A DNA stretch of 64,000 bases from Pseudo-nitzschia pungens (lineage: Eukaryota > Bacillariophyta > Bacillariophyceae > Bacillariales > Bacillariaceae), in the NCBI GenBank assembly GCA_037355855.1, contig CM074764.1, positions 3,286,001 to 3,350,000 of the forward strand. Reading direction: 5' to 3'. Positions 1-11,830 of this stretch are shown here, in pieces. How positions within the stretch are numbered: the first letter of the stretch is position 1; each line of letters starts with the position of its first letter. The notes under the pieces are model-generated. The model had not been told where the DNA came from. It made no database searches and worked only from the letters and a program-made list of their open reading frames with translations. Made by a program: the position numbers and the translations under genes.

Positions 1-75
1 GTCCAGGTGGGGCTAGAGAGTAGCAAAAAGGTCTGAACGGACCTAAAAGTCCATTTTAAACGCTAGGAAAAGACT

Positions 76-690
76 ACTAACAACCCCAACAACCCCAACC
101 CCAACCCCAACAACCCCAACCCCAACAACAACAACCCCAACCCCAACAACCCCAACCCCAACAACCCCAACCCCAACAACCCCAACCCCAACAACCCCAA
201 CCCCAACAACAACCCCAACAACCCCAACCCCAACAACAACCCCAACAACCCCAACCCCAACAACCCCAACAACCCCAACCCCAACAACCCCAACCCCAAC
301 AACCCCAACAACCCCAACAACCCCAACAACCCCAACCCCAACAACAACAACCCCAACCCCAACAACAAACAACCCCAACCCCAACAACCCCAACCCCAAC
401 AACCCCAACCCCAACAACCCCAACCCCAACAACCCCAACCCCAACAACCCCAACCCCAACAACCCCAACAACCCCAACCCCAACAACCCCAACCCCAACA
501 ACCCCAACCCCAACAACCCCAACAACCCCAACAACCCCAACCCCAACAACCCCAACCCCAACAACCCCAACAACCCCAACCCCAACCAACAACCCCAACA
601 ACCAACCCCAACCCCAACAACCCCAACCCCAACCCCAACAACCCCAACCCCAACAACCCCAACCCCAACAACCCCAACCCCAACAAGCCT
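76..690. repeat. C-rich satellite of CCCCAA and CAA units
   Basis: About 610 bases are built only from CCCCAA blocks interspersed with extra CAA triplets, giving irregular CCCCAACCCCAACAA strings. The G-rich strand is the minus strand. All reading frames are open across it because the units contain no stop codons, so the ORFs here are artefacts. It is interstitial, flanked by ordinary sequence on both sides. Confidence 0.95.
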
Positions 691-860
691 AATCGTGGGA
701 ACCGACAATGAATCAACATTTATGGCAGAGCATACCAAAGTGTGGCTATGCTCGCGACCTCGAAATTTTATATGTTTCCATTCTCAATTCGCTTAACAAT
801 ATCTCGTAAAGTATCTAAACATTCACAATTTACATACTACTCCGAAATTTCTACTCTAGA

Positions 861-960
861 CCGCGATACTGTTGCGCTCACTGTCTGTTTCTACGCGCGA
901 TACTGTTGCGCTCACTGTCTGTTTCTACGCGCGGTACTGTTGCGCTCACTTTCTGTTTAT
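861..960. repeat. 34-bp tandem repeat, about three copies
   Basis: The motif GCGATACTGTTGCGCTCACT recurs with a spacing of exactly 34 bases (copies centred near 866, 900 and 934). The third copy is slightly diverged. It lies in the gap between the C-rich satellite and the 3' end of the minus-strand LRR gene. No coding role is seen. Confidence 0.85.
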
Positions 961-1431
961 TATTACTTAACAACCTTGTTCTGTGTTGTTACATAGAGAA
1001 CCTTGAGGTTGAAAAAACAGTGTTTGTTTCTTAATTCATAAATAGATTCTTTCTTGTGTGTCGTAGTTTGGGAGATACGACAATAACAGATACAATTAAC
1101 CAGTAATAGTCTGTGTGCTAGAAGATGTTGGCGCCAGTGTGGCGTTTGAAGATGATGGGTCATACTAGATATAAACAAAAACTTGTTCAGCAGTTGACAA
1201 ACAATTTCTAGACCATAGTACAATCAAACCTAAAAACATGCTTACCTGTTGGATAGTAATGGCTAATGAACAGCATCAGAGAAACATCCAGACCAGGAGA
1301 TAATTGAACCAGCAACAATTCAAGCACAAATAAGCAAAAAATCAAAACATCCAGAAATCGAAAACACAAACAAGAACACATCCATGAAAATCCAGATATT
1401 TGACATATCTGACAATACCAACAACAAACGC

Positions 1432-4400
1432 ACTCACGCAAATCAGTTCCATCAATACCTGTCAATAAACCAATCTCAGAAGGAATGCCTCCAGTAAATT
1501 GATTCTCAGCTGCAAACACACACAAATACACAACATGTAACAAACATTCAAGACACACATTAAGTATGTCATCAACAAATCCATTCACACAAAAACCCAA
1601 AAGCATTCACAAAACCACAAGCTTTAACACCATCAACAACCACTACAAACATCCGCACTGACCCAAATAAAGATGAGACAAGCGTGTCAACAACCCAATC
1701 TCAGAAGGAATGCCTCCAGTCAATTGATTCCCAGCTGCAAACACACACCAATACACAACATGTAACAAACATTCAACACACACATTAAGTATGTCATCAA
1801 CAAATCCATTCACACAAAAACCCAAAAGCATTCACAAAACCCCAAGCTTTCACACCATCAACAACCACTACAAACATCCGCACTCACTCAAATAAAGATA
1901 TACCAAGCCTGTCAACAACCCAATCTCAGAAGGAATGCCTCCAGTCAATTGATTCCCAGCTGCAAACACACAAACCAATACAGAACATGCAACAAACATT
2001 CAACACACACATTAAGTATGTCATCAACAAATCCATTCACACAAAAACCAAATAGCATTCACAAAACCCCAAGCTTTCACACCATCAACAACCACTACAA
2101 ACATCCGCACTCACACAAATAAAGAACTTCCAAGCCCGTCAACAACCCAATCTCAGAAGGAATGCTTCCATTCAATTCATTCCCATCTGCAAACACACAC
2201 CAATACACAACATGAAACAAACATTCAACACACACATTAAGTATATCATCAACAAATCCATTCACACAAAAACACACAGCATTCACAAAACCCCAAGCTT
2301 TCACACCATCAACAACCACTACAACATCCGCACTCACACAAATAAAGAACTTCCAAGCCCGTCAACAACCCAATCTCAGAAGGAATGCCTCCAGTCAATT
2401 GATTCTCAGCTGCAAACACACAAACCAATACACAACATGTAACAAACATTCAACACACACATTAAGTATGTCATCAACAAATCCATTCACACAAAAACCC
2501 AAAAGCATTCACAAAACCCCAAGCTTTCACACCATCAACAACCACTACAAACATCCGCACTCACCCAAATAAAGACGTGTCAAGCCTGTCAACAACCCAA
2601 TCTCAGAAGGAATGCCTCCAGTCAATTGATTCTCAGCTGCAAACACACAAACCAATACACAACATGCAACAAACATTCAACACACACATTAAGTATGTCA
2701 TCAACAAATCCATTCACACAAAAACCCAAAAGCATTCACAAAACCCCAAGCTTTCACACCATCAACAACCACTACAAACATCCGCACTCACACAAAGAAA
2801 GATGTGGCAAGCCTGTCAACAACCCAATCTCAGAAGGAATGCCTCCAGTCAATTTATTCTCACCTGCAAACACACAAACCAATACACAACATGCAAAAAA
2901 CATTCAACACACACATTAAGTATGTCATCAACAAATCCATTCACACAAAAACCAAAAAGCATTCACAAAACCCCAAGCTTTCACACCATCAACAACCACT
3001 ACAAACATCCGCACTCACCCAAAGAAACAAAATCAAGGCCTGTCAACAACCCAATCTCAGAAGGAATGCCTCCAGTCAATTGATTCCCAGCTGCAAACAC
3101 ACAAACCAATACACAACATGCAACAAACATTCAACACACACATTAAGTATGTCATCAACAAATCCATTCACACAAAAACCCAATAGCATTCACAAAACCC
3201 CAAGCTTTCACACCATCAACAACCACTACAAACATCCGCACTCACTCAAATAAAGACCTGTCAAGCCTGTCAACAATCCAATCTCAGAAGGAATGCTTCC
3301 ATTCAATTGATTCCAATCTGCAAACACACACCAATACACAACATGAAACAAACATTCAACACACACATTAAGTATATCATCAACAAATCCATTGATACAA
3401 AAACACACAGCATTCACAAAACCCCAACCTTTCACACCATCAACAACCACTACAACATCCGCACTCACACAAATAAAGAACTTCCAAGCCCGTCAACAAC
3501 CCAATCTCAGAAGGAATGCTTCCATTCAATTCATTCCCATCTGCAAACACACACCAATACACAACATGAAACAAACATTCAACACACACATTAAGTATAT
3601 CATCAACAAATCCATTGACACAAAAACACACAGCATTTACAAAACCCCAACCTTTCACACCATCAACAACCACTACAACATCCGCACTCACACAAATAAA
3701 GAACTTCCAAGCCCGTCAACAACCCAATCTCAGAAGGAATGCTTCCATTCAATTCATTCCCATCTGCAAACACACACCAATACACAACATGAAACAAACA
3801 TTCAACACACACATTAAGTATATCATCAACAAATCCATTGACACAAAAACACACAGCATTCACAAAACCCCAACCTTTCACACCATCAACCACCACTACA
3901 ACATCCGCACTCACACAAAGAAAGATGTGGCAAGCCTGTCAACAACCCAATCTCAGAAGGAATGCCTCCAGTCAATTCATTCCCATCTGCAAACACACAC
4001 CAATACACAACATGAAACAAACATTCAACACACACATTAAGTATGTCATCAACAAATCCATTCACACAAAAACCCAAAAGCATTCACAAAACCCCAAGCT
4101 TTCACACCATCAACAACCACTACAAACATCCGCACTCACCCAAATCAAGATCATTCAAGCCTGTCAACAACCCAATCTCAGAAGGAATGCTTCCATTCAA
4201 TTCATTCCCATCTGCAAACACACACCAATACACAACATGAAACAAACATTCAACACACACATTAAGTATGTCATCAACAAATCCATTCACACAAAAACCC
4301 AAAAGCATTCACAAAACCCCAAGCTTTCACACCATCAACAACCACTACAAACATCCGCACTCACCCAAATCAAGAACTTCCAAGCCTGTCAACAACCCAA

Positions 4401-5868
4401 TCTCAGAAGGAATGGTTCCAGTCAATTGATTCACAGCTGCAAACACACAAACCAATACACAACATGCAACAAACATTCAACACACACATTAAGTATGTCA
4501 TCAACAAATCCATTCACACAAAAACCCAAAAGCATTCACAAAACCCCAAGCTTTCACACCATCAACAACCACTACAAACATCCGCACTCACCCAAATAAA
4601 GATCATACAAGCCTGTCAACAACCCTATCTCAGAAGGAATGCCTCCAGTCAATTTATTCTCACCTGCAAACACACAAACCAATACACAACATGAAACAAA
4701 CATTCAACACACACATTAAGTATGTCATCAACAAATCCATTCACACAAAAACCCAAAAGCATTCACAAAACCCCAAGCTTTCACACCATCAACAACCACT
4801 ACAAACATCCGCACTCACCCAAATCAAGATCATTCCCGCCTGTCAACAACCCAATCTCAGAAGGAATGCCTCCAGTCAATTCATTCCAATCTGCAAACAC
4901 ACACCAATACACAACATGAAACAATTGTTCAACACACACATTAAGTATGTCATCAACAAATCCATTCACACAAAAACCCAAAAGCATTCACAAAACCCCA
5001 AGCTTTCACACCATCAACAACCACTACAAACATCCGCACTCACCCAAATAAAGATCATACAAGCCTGTCAACAACCCTATCTCAGAAGGAATGCCTCCAG
5101 TCAATTTATTCTCACCTGCAAACACACAAACCAATACACAACATGCAACAAACATTCAACACACACATTGAGTATGTCATCAACAAATCCATTCACACAA
5201 AAACCCAAAAGCATTCACAAAACCCTTCACACCATCAACAGACTATACAACATCCGCACTCACTCAAATCAAGACTTTTCAATCCTGTCAACAACCCTAA
5301 CTCAGAAGGAATGCCTCCAGTCAATTGATTTTTAGCTGCAAACACACACCAATACACAACATGTAACAAACATTCAACACACACATTAATCTTATCATCA
5401 ATAAATCAATTCACACAAAAACCCAAACCATTCACAAACTCCCAATCTTTCACACCATCAACAACCACTTCAACATCCACACTCACTCAAATCAAGACGT
5501 GTCAAGCCTGTCAACAACCCAATCTCAGAAGGAATGGTTCCAGTCAATTGATTCACAGCTGCAAACACATACCAATACACAACATTAAACAAACATTCAA
5601 CACACACATTAATCATATCATCATCAAATCAATTGACACAAAAACCCAAAGCATTCACTAACACCCAATCTCTCACACCATCAACAACCACTACAACATC
5701 TGCACTCACACAAATAAAGAGATGTCAAGTTTCTCAAAAACCCAATCTCAGAAGGAATGCTTCCAGTCAATTTATTGGTATCTGAAAAATATAAATAGAT
5801 TACCAATTAGCTCCATTACATTCACATGTACATTTTTCAAAAAAGTATGCTACAGATCTCAACTCACC
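1432..5868 (-). repeat. Tandem array of 20 LRR exon-intron units, period about 215-229 bp
   Basis: The plus-strand core TCTCAGAAGGAATG (reverse of an LRR exon) recurs 20 times, near 1473, 1693, 1921, 2150, 2378, 2600, 2826, 3053, 3281, 3505, 3728, 3951, 4175, 4403, 4630, 4855, 5083, 5298, 5522 and 5745. Each unit has an acceptor read as GTTTGCAG (minus strand), a 72-nt exon coding NxLTGxIPSEIGLLTGLxxL, a donor GTGAGTGCGG and a nearly invariant intron of about 150 nt. Units closest to exon 1 (5298-5800) have the most diverged introns. I saw no stop codon in any of the 20 exons in the spliced frame. Confidence 0.9.
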
Positions 5869-8718
5869 TAAACTTAACTTGGAAAATGATTGTAGTAGCG
5901 ACATTGTATATTTTGGAATTGTCCCAGAAAGTCCTAATTGGTTCAAATCCAGCTCGTTAGGAGCTAAATCTTTGCAAACTATTGCCGACCAGAGACATGT
6001 TGGATTTGAATTGATCCATGATCTTCCCCCGCCTTTCACTGGGGCACTATAGTTCAATAGACTCAGTCCAAATCTCTCATTGAAATATTCGTCACTACAG
6101 TCTGAATTCCCTGAGTCATCTTCAACAATCCAGTAGAGAGCTTGCTTTGCATGAAAATCATTGTACAAGTCAAATACATTAGCAGCCACAGAAAGCTTCT
6201 CCATCATGCAGGCAGGAATGGTCAGGAACGACACACTTCCTTCCTCGCCACTGTTGCCTTCAAGGATCTTCGTAGTGTTTGCAACACTGTCTCCCATGTA
6301 AATGGAATAGTCAAAATACCAGATGGTATTGGTGATATCAGTTTGATTCTTCACTGTCATAAGGCAATTTGCACGATCACTGACATGAACAGTCTCAGTA
6401 CCATTTGTCATGTATTCATTGATGACAAGTGATAAAACAATTTTTCCCTCACACTCAAGGATAAGATAAGGATTGTCAACTGGATTGCCTTCTTCATAAA
6501 ACCATTGATATTTTTCTGATTCTGTAACGTTACCAAGATGGATTGTGATTGGAACCATGCTTGAATCTGTGCAGTTGGGAAAGCCATTGCCAGTGATGTT
6601 TGACACACCAAAAGCTTCAGTGATGGCATCAATCCCACAGACAGAATGAGAGCATGTAGCAGAGCAGCAATCTCCACCATCATATCCCCATTCCAATTTA
6701 TTCAATTCAACATCACATACTCCATCATTAATCAAGTGGCAACGATCCTCCTCATCTTTTGTCCATGCAAATACAGACACATCAATAGGCGTGCCAGAAG
6801 CACTGTACCATCCCTCGTCAAAAGCAGTCAATACGTCAAAGGTGTCCATCTTGGATGAAAATGCAAGTTCATCAGCCTTTGCCTCTTTCTGACATGCATC
6901 AGTATCATTCGAGGATAGTGTCCAACGGCGATCCTCAATGCAGTACTGAAACATTGCTGTGTCAGTGTCACCTGTCAGAAGATAAACATCTCTCTTGTGT
7001 AGATCCAATTCTGAAAACTGGCTTTGATTCATCTGTTTGTAGCATCCACTGAACCCTTGGAGTTCAGTTGTCTGAAAGTCAACCCTCAAAATAGTAGTAC
7101 GCCATTTATTTGGGTCTGATTGGTAAGAAACGATTCGACCGATGAATGCAACACAAATAGCTCCCAGAGCTACCAAAGTGAAATGGAATCGAGTATGCTT
7201 TCGTCGTGACATGCAGTGTGGGAGTTGAAGTTTGGTGATTCGATTTGCTTCTTGTTGAAGTTTTTTACCATATTTCCCACTCAAGGCCAACTGAAAGGCC
7301 ACATTATCCAAGCTACTTATGAAATTCTTTCCGAGAAGGCAAATGAAAGAAGTAAAATGAAGAGCAAGTGTCCAGGAAATGGAGAACAGAGGATAGTAGT
7401 GTGAGACAACATCTGTAATCTGATGGCAATCTGGTGTCAATTGGAAACGTAATATGGCTCTCACCACTGCAGAAAAGTTCAGCACAATCTCAACTGCAGT
7501 TTCTGATGTTATAATTAGTAAAAAAGCTGCAAGCATTGCCAACAAACCTTGAAACAAACGAAGCATGCAAGAAAATACCATGCATCCAACTTTGTCACCA
7601 TGGTTGATTTTGGAGAAATTGGGAAATTTCTCAATTGCAGAAGTAATGTCCAGCATAGATGCATCTGCAAACAAGACATAGGCCAAAATAGCTATGAACT
7701 GTGTTGATTGTACAACTGGATCTGCATTTGCGGCAACAATTCTTGCAATCATACCATTATCTGGATTGTCATCGTGCCTTGTACCCCAGTCTGGATGAAG
7801 AACACTTAGTAACATCATACTAACAAGCAACACTTGAAAGATGGAAACCATAATTCCCATACCAAAGAAAAGTGGTTGGTCAATGGGCCCGTGAAGGGAT
7901 AGGAACGAATAGGAGTCTTTTGGATAGACTGGATGTGGAATATCCTCAACACAGAACAATTCACCGTCTCTATCCTCTTCATTTGTGTTTCCTTCCATTT
8001 GACTGTTCTTGTTGAAGTCATCCTCTAAAGTATCTTCCCCCACCAAAGTATTGATTGAATTCTTGCTATGATGTTTTGGAGCACCACTCTCTATATCATC
8101 TTCCGATAATTTCAATGAATTCTCATTGGAGCGTATGTCCATCTCCTGTGCCCTTTCCAAGTCTGGTGGTTTCTTCATGGCATCAATTTTGAGGTTAAGG
8201 GTCTCCACCTGATGCCCAGCATAGGAAGATTCACTGCTGTCTTGATCGTCATTTTTGGTGAAGTTATGGACATTGCCACCATAGATGGTATGAGAATTGA
8301 CCAGTGAAACTGCATCGTAGGACAAAAGAAAATTTTCAAAAGCTTCTTTGCTGTATGCCTTGGGATCCTTGTAATTCTGGCCTGAATCTCCAAGATGTTT
8401 TTTGAATGCCACAAATTTCAAGAGTTGTCCATGCAGTGCCTTGGAAGTGGGAATTTGGACTCCGTGTTCACTCGAAGCAAGACTGTTGACGGTGGTGGAT
8501 GTGAGTTCAATAAAGGAGTCCCATTGGGTAAATCCGGATTCAATGAGAGCACTGCAGAGAAGGGATTCATCATTGGTTTCATCCAGCAATTCTTTGAGAA
8601 TGCACGCAACATCGTGATGAAATCTTGGGAATTCATTCGTCGCCGTCATTGCAGCATTGACTCCAGTTTTGGTTGCGTTCCCAGTAGATTCTAACTCGGC
8701 CATATTGCTTGCGGTCAA
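1438..8718 (-). CDS. Multi-pass membrane LNR-LRR protein with a 20-exon LRR array (LRR gene 1)
   Basis: Exon 1 is 5868-8718 (950 codons plus one base). It is followed by 20 LRR exons of 72 nt, the first at 5710-5781 and the last clear one at 1438-1509, all with phase-1 GT-AG introns. Residues 30-138 match a domain also found in copia Gag regions. Five hydrophobic segments lie near 283-306, 339-358, 378-404, 443-463 and 511-530. Residues 660-686 form a Lin-12/Notch-type (LNR) cysteine module ending GYDGGDCC, and LRR motifs begin near 915. With a cytosolic N-terminus, five spans would put the LNR and LRRs outside the cell; this is inference. Ligand and signalling partner are unknown and no kinase is present. 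The C-terminal exon, expected below 1438, was not found. The start at 8718 is the first ATG of the frame; Met6 is an alternative. Confidence 0.8.
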
Positions 8719-8869
8719 ATAGAACGTTAGTTATTGCCAAAGGGTGGTGACTATTGTTTCCGTTTGAGATGTAACAAATCTTTGCAACAATAAACGTAAA
8801 TTATGATGTTGCGTTTCGGTATCACTTTCGTCCCTAGATTGAAAAACCGTTGGACAAAAATTTGGATGG

Positions 8870-9790
8870 AGTATTACCGTGGCAATCCAAGAGGAGGGTG
8901 ACAGAGATAGTACAGTTTGAGCGGATCAAAGAGGTGCTGATTTGCAAGGGTATCAAAAGAAAGTGTTCGGAGATGCCAGCGACGATACTTTGTCTGTATG
9001 AGACGAAGACAGGGATCGATTAGCTTGAGTAGATGACAATTTAATGAGTAACTTACGTCGTCAGAATCAGCTGCGTATTGCTGTGTTGCTGCGTCACTCT
9101 CTCCTGGAACGCTGGCAGAAAGAGGCCCGTTGTATTGGCACGAGCAAAATGGAGACGATCGAAGAACGAAAAATTCTTGCTTCGTCAATATGTCAAGTGT
9201 CGGAATCGGAATGAAACTGTCGTGTCTGGGATGTCTTGGTGGTACAAGGCAAATATTTGTGGCGTTGGAAAGGCTGGGTGCAAAGCGTTCGGGAGTTGGG
9301 TTGGGGTTGTTGCGGATATGCCGTTGTCGGGATTTTGTCGTAATTCCGAAACGTTGTGACTCCAAAATGTTATGTACTGCTTCGAATTCAGCAAAACTTG
9401 GATATGGATACACCGATTGGGGAGTTTGAGAGCACCTGTAATCAGCTGATGTCTCTCGGAAAAGCGTTCTTGTGAGGTGTAGCACCAACAAGAGATGCAC
9501 GTTGTTGTTGTGTCGGGACGAGCGGAATGGATACAACAGAGGGGAAAGAAAAAATTCTTTTTCCGTTAATACTTTGAGCTTGACGACCGGAGTGGCACTG
9601 TCGTGTTCGGAATAACGGGGGGGATACAAAATTCGAGAACGGCCTGGATGTATTTGTGATTTTAAAGACAGGAGCGTCGAAATCGGTGAATTCTCCACGA
9701 GGACTGTCCTTCCCGTTGCCGTTGCCGTTGTCGTAGATCTTCAGCTTTCTGAGCTAGCCAATTCTCCTGACTTCGTTCTCTATTGGACGG
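8870..9790 (-). promoter_or_regulatory. LTR-like region upstream of LRR gene 1
   Basis: On the minus strand, ending about 150 bases before the ATG at 8718, this region shares ordered blocks with the family B leader/LTR at 58975-59748. The blocks are a TGTCGGGACGA segment, an AAAATTCTTTTTCCGT segment, a GGAATAACGGGGG-type segment and a TAGATCTTCAGCTTT segment. A weaker second copy of the same blocks is visible at 9080-9360. Homology is by eye and patchy. The likely role is the promoter and 5' UTR source of LRR gene 1. Confidence 0.5.
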
Positions 9791-10854
9791 AAATAGAATG
9801 TGGGTAGTGAGCCGATAGATCCAAAGGCAGCTTGTAGAAGTGAATATAATACGCAGTAGCGACACTGAAGAGTTCTTACGTGACAAGTGTACTTCCCGGC
9901 ACAACGATACTTGGTTTCGACGTCTCCGATATCCACTACAAAGTACGATTGGGGATCTAGCCAGCAGCAGGTGTCTTCGAACTAACCTTACCTATCTGGC
10001 CCAGTCAGTTAGACCTTACGTGTGCAGCTGAAAAAGGGGTGCAGATGAACCGGATGTGAGAATAGGTTGATGATCCGGGTGAAGATTGTGGCTGTCCGCG
10101 GACGATCGTCGTTTACCAGGTAACCTTACCGTGCGTACCAACGCATTTTTTTTTCGTTCTCTATTGTACCAGTAGTAACTACTCGTACAGTAACTACGGT
10201 GTTGGAGAAGATGAAATTGGCTACTCGTAACCCAAAAAAATACTATCCGTACAAGTATCTTACCTGTTTTAAGGTTAACGAATTTCTCGATGTTGTACGG
10301 TATCGACTTGCCCGTGTTACAAGTAAGGTTTGTACCAGTAACCTTATCGGACCTCATACAGGTAAGATTAGTACGAAGTGTAGTTTTACCTGGTAAGTTA
10401 CCGTAGTCGTAGTGAAAACCAGCATGGCGACAGAGAAAAAGACACATCCGGGTGCTTTTGGACCCTCAAAAATACTACGTAGTACGAAGTTCTACTTCTT
10501 GTATTACGAACCTCTACTAGAAGTAAATGGGAAGTACTACATAAGGTTTACTTCGTACTATCGTAGACTCATGTACTACCGGTACGTGTTCAATTCTCAA
10601 TTCCGAGAATGACTTTTAAAAAATGATCCAGGTGAAATATCAATCAAAATGTATTACTACGTAGTAGTAATAAGATTACCGTACACTCGCGACACCATGT
10701 CGGCTTCAGCGCTTGTACCGTAAACTCAGAGCTATCAGCTCTCTTCTTCCCGATCGACAGCTGCCACCAACGCTTCCAGTCCAGGTGCAAAGTTCATCTT
10801 GTTGTTCATTCGAGGAGGGGACCTGCAAAATTATGAGAGAAGTTCCGTCGTTAG
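9791..10854. other. Intergenic, no gene recognised
   Basis: Only short ORFs without recognisable domains occur here. The stretch is rich in the recurring motif GGTAACCTTACCGT (for example 10119-10132) and in TACGTA-type palindromes. Confidence 0.6.
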
Positions 10855-11830
10855 TTAGATGGTTGATTGTTGCCGTCCGGTCGTCCGGTCGTTCGATTGT
10901 CGTGTTATTCTTGCAGGTGCTGCTGTTGTTGCTTTTGTTGTTGCTGCTGCCTTGCCTGCCAGCGCCTGCTAGTAGTCCGCGCCACGTTTTCCCAAGCTTG
11001 GGGTGTGTGCAGCACTACCAAATTGTACAGGTCCAGCTTGCTGTCGATGGAAAGGTGGATCGAACGCGCCGCTTTTTGTTGCCTCTCCCAGTTGATTTTC
11101 ATGTAGATTACAATGGTGGTATGAGACTGCAGTAACCTTAATCATTCTACAGGCAGGCCTGTGTTGTCTATGTCATTACAACCAAAAGAGAAGGGTCCGC
11201 GCCGTCTTTTGTCGATCGTTCGTAGATCGATCGATCGATCGATCGAAATAGGGTAATTACTAATTACCGTCTCTTCGCAACGCCATTCCAAGTTGATTGC
11301 TGTGTAGAGTATTGCGTAAGATGTCTCTCCAGTAAGTTACTCCAGCTACCTGTATTCTTGTGTGATCCCTGCCATTGCTGCCAAGAGAGAAGTGTGGGTG
11401 TGGGAGAAGGCGGTGGTCGGTAATCTTGACGGGAAATTATCGAAATAGCAAATGGTCGCCGTCGCCGCCGCCGCCCGTCCTGATCAAAGGCTCTGTAGAG
11501 TAACACGTTGGCGTCCGGTTCTATTATGCTTTCTACTGATTTCCCTACGTGGTCCCTGTCATTGCGAGAGAGAGAGAAGGGTTCAACGTGGTGGTGCTGA
11601 GTTGGAGTTGAGCAAAGAGAGAAGAAGAGAGGTGCAGCGATTGTATTAGAATTGACGAAATAGGTGTAAATGAACTGTCAATAGAAAAAGCACGTGTTTT
11701 TGCACGGTGTTTTTTTCACCGTGTAAGAGCACACACAAACCGAAATGCGCGATCGAAAAAAAAACTGAGAAAAAGTTCTCTCGGTAACTTGCTCGATAAT
11801 CTTACCGGTACGGCAGGAGAGTTTAACCCA
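10855..11830. repeat. Dispersed repeat family D, copy 1
   Basis: This segment aligns collinearly, in the same orientation, with 18470-19430. Shared landmarks are GGTTGATTGTTG at the start, GGGGTGTGTGCAGCA-type blocks, CGCCGTCTTTTGT, AGTTGATTGCTGTGTAGAGT, CATTGCTGCCAAGA, ACGTGGTCCC and a closing AAAACTGAGAAAAAG-type block. The two copies are strongly diverged. No long ORF is shared, so this is an old repeat or duplicated non-coding segment rather than a gene. Confidence 0.65.

Noticed and set aside
76..690. Telomere or telomere remnant
   Set aside because: CCCCAA is ciliate-like, while diatom telomeres are of the CCCTAA type. The block is irregular and flanked by unique sequence on both sides.
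43..738. Long minus-strand ORFs made of Gly-Val, Gly-Leu or Cys-Trp-Gly repeats
   Set aside because: All frames of the CCCCAA/CAA satellite are open because the unit has no stop codon; composition artefact.
1643..4987. Short minus-strand ORFs of the type MLLGFCVNGFVDDIL joined to an LRR
   Set aside because: The N-terminal part is translated intron. The acceptor GTTTGCAG and donor GTGAGT bound the exon in every unit.
2212..5335. Plus-strand ORFs rich in His, Thr, Asn and Gln across the LRR array
   Set aside because: They are antisense reading of the LRR exons and introns. Openness follows from the repeat period; no domain.
1432..5868. CRISPR array or plain satellite
   Set aside because: The regular spacing comes from exon-intron units: each has splice sites and an open LRR exon, and the near-constant part is the intron plus LRR core rather than a short palindromic repeat.
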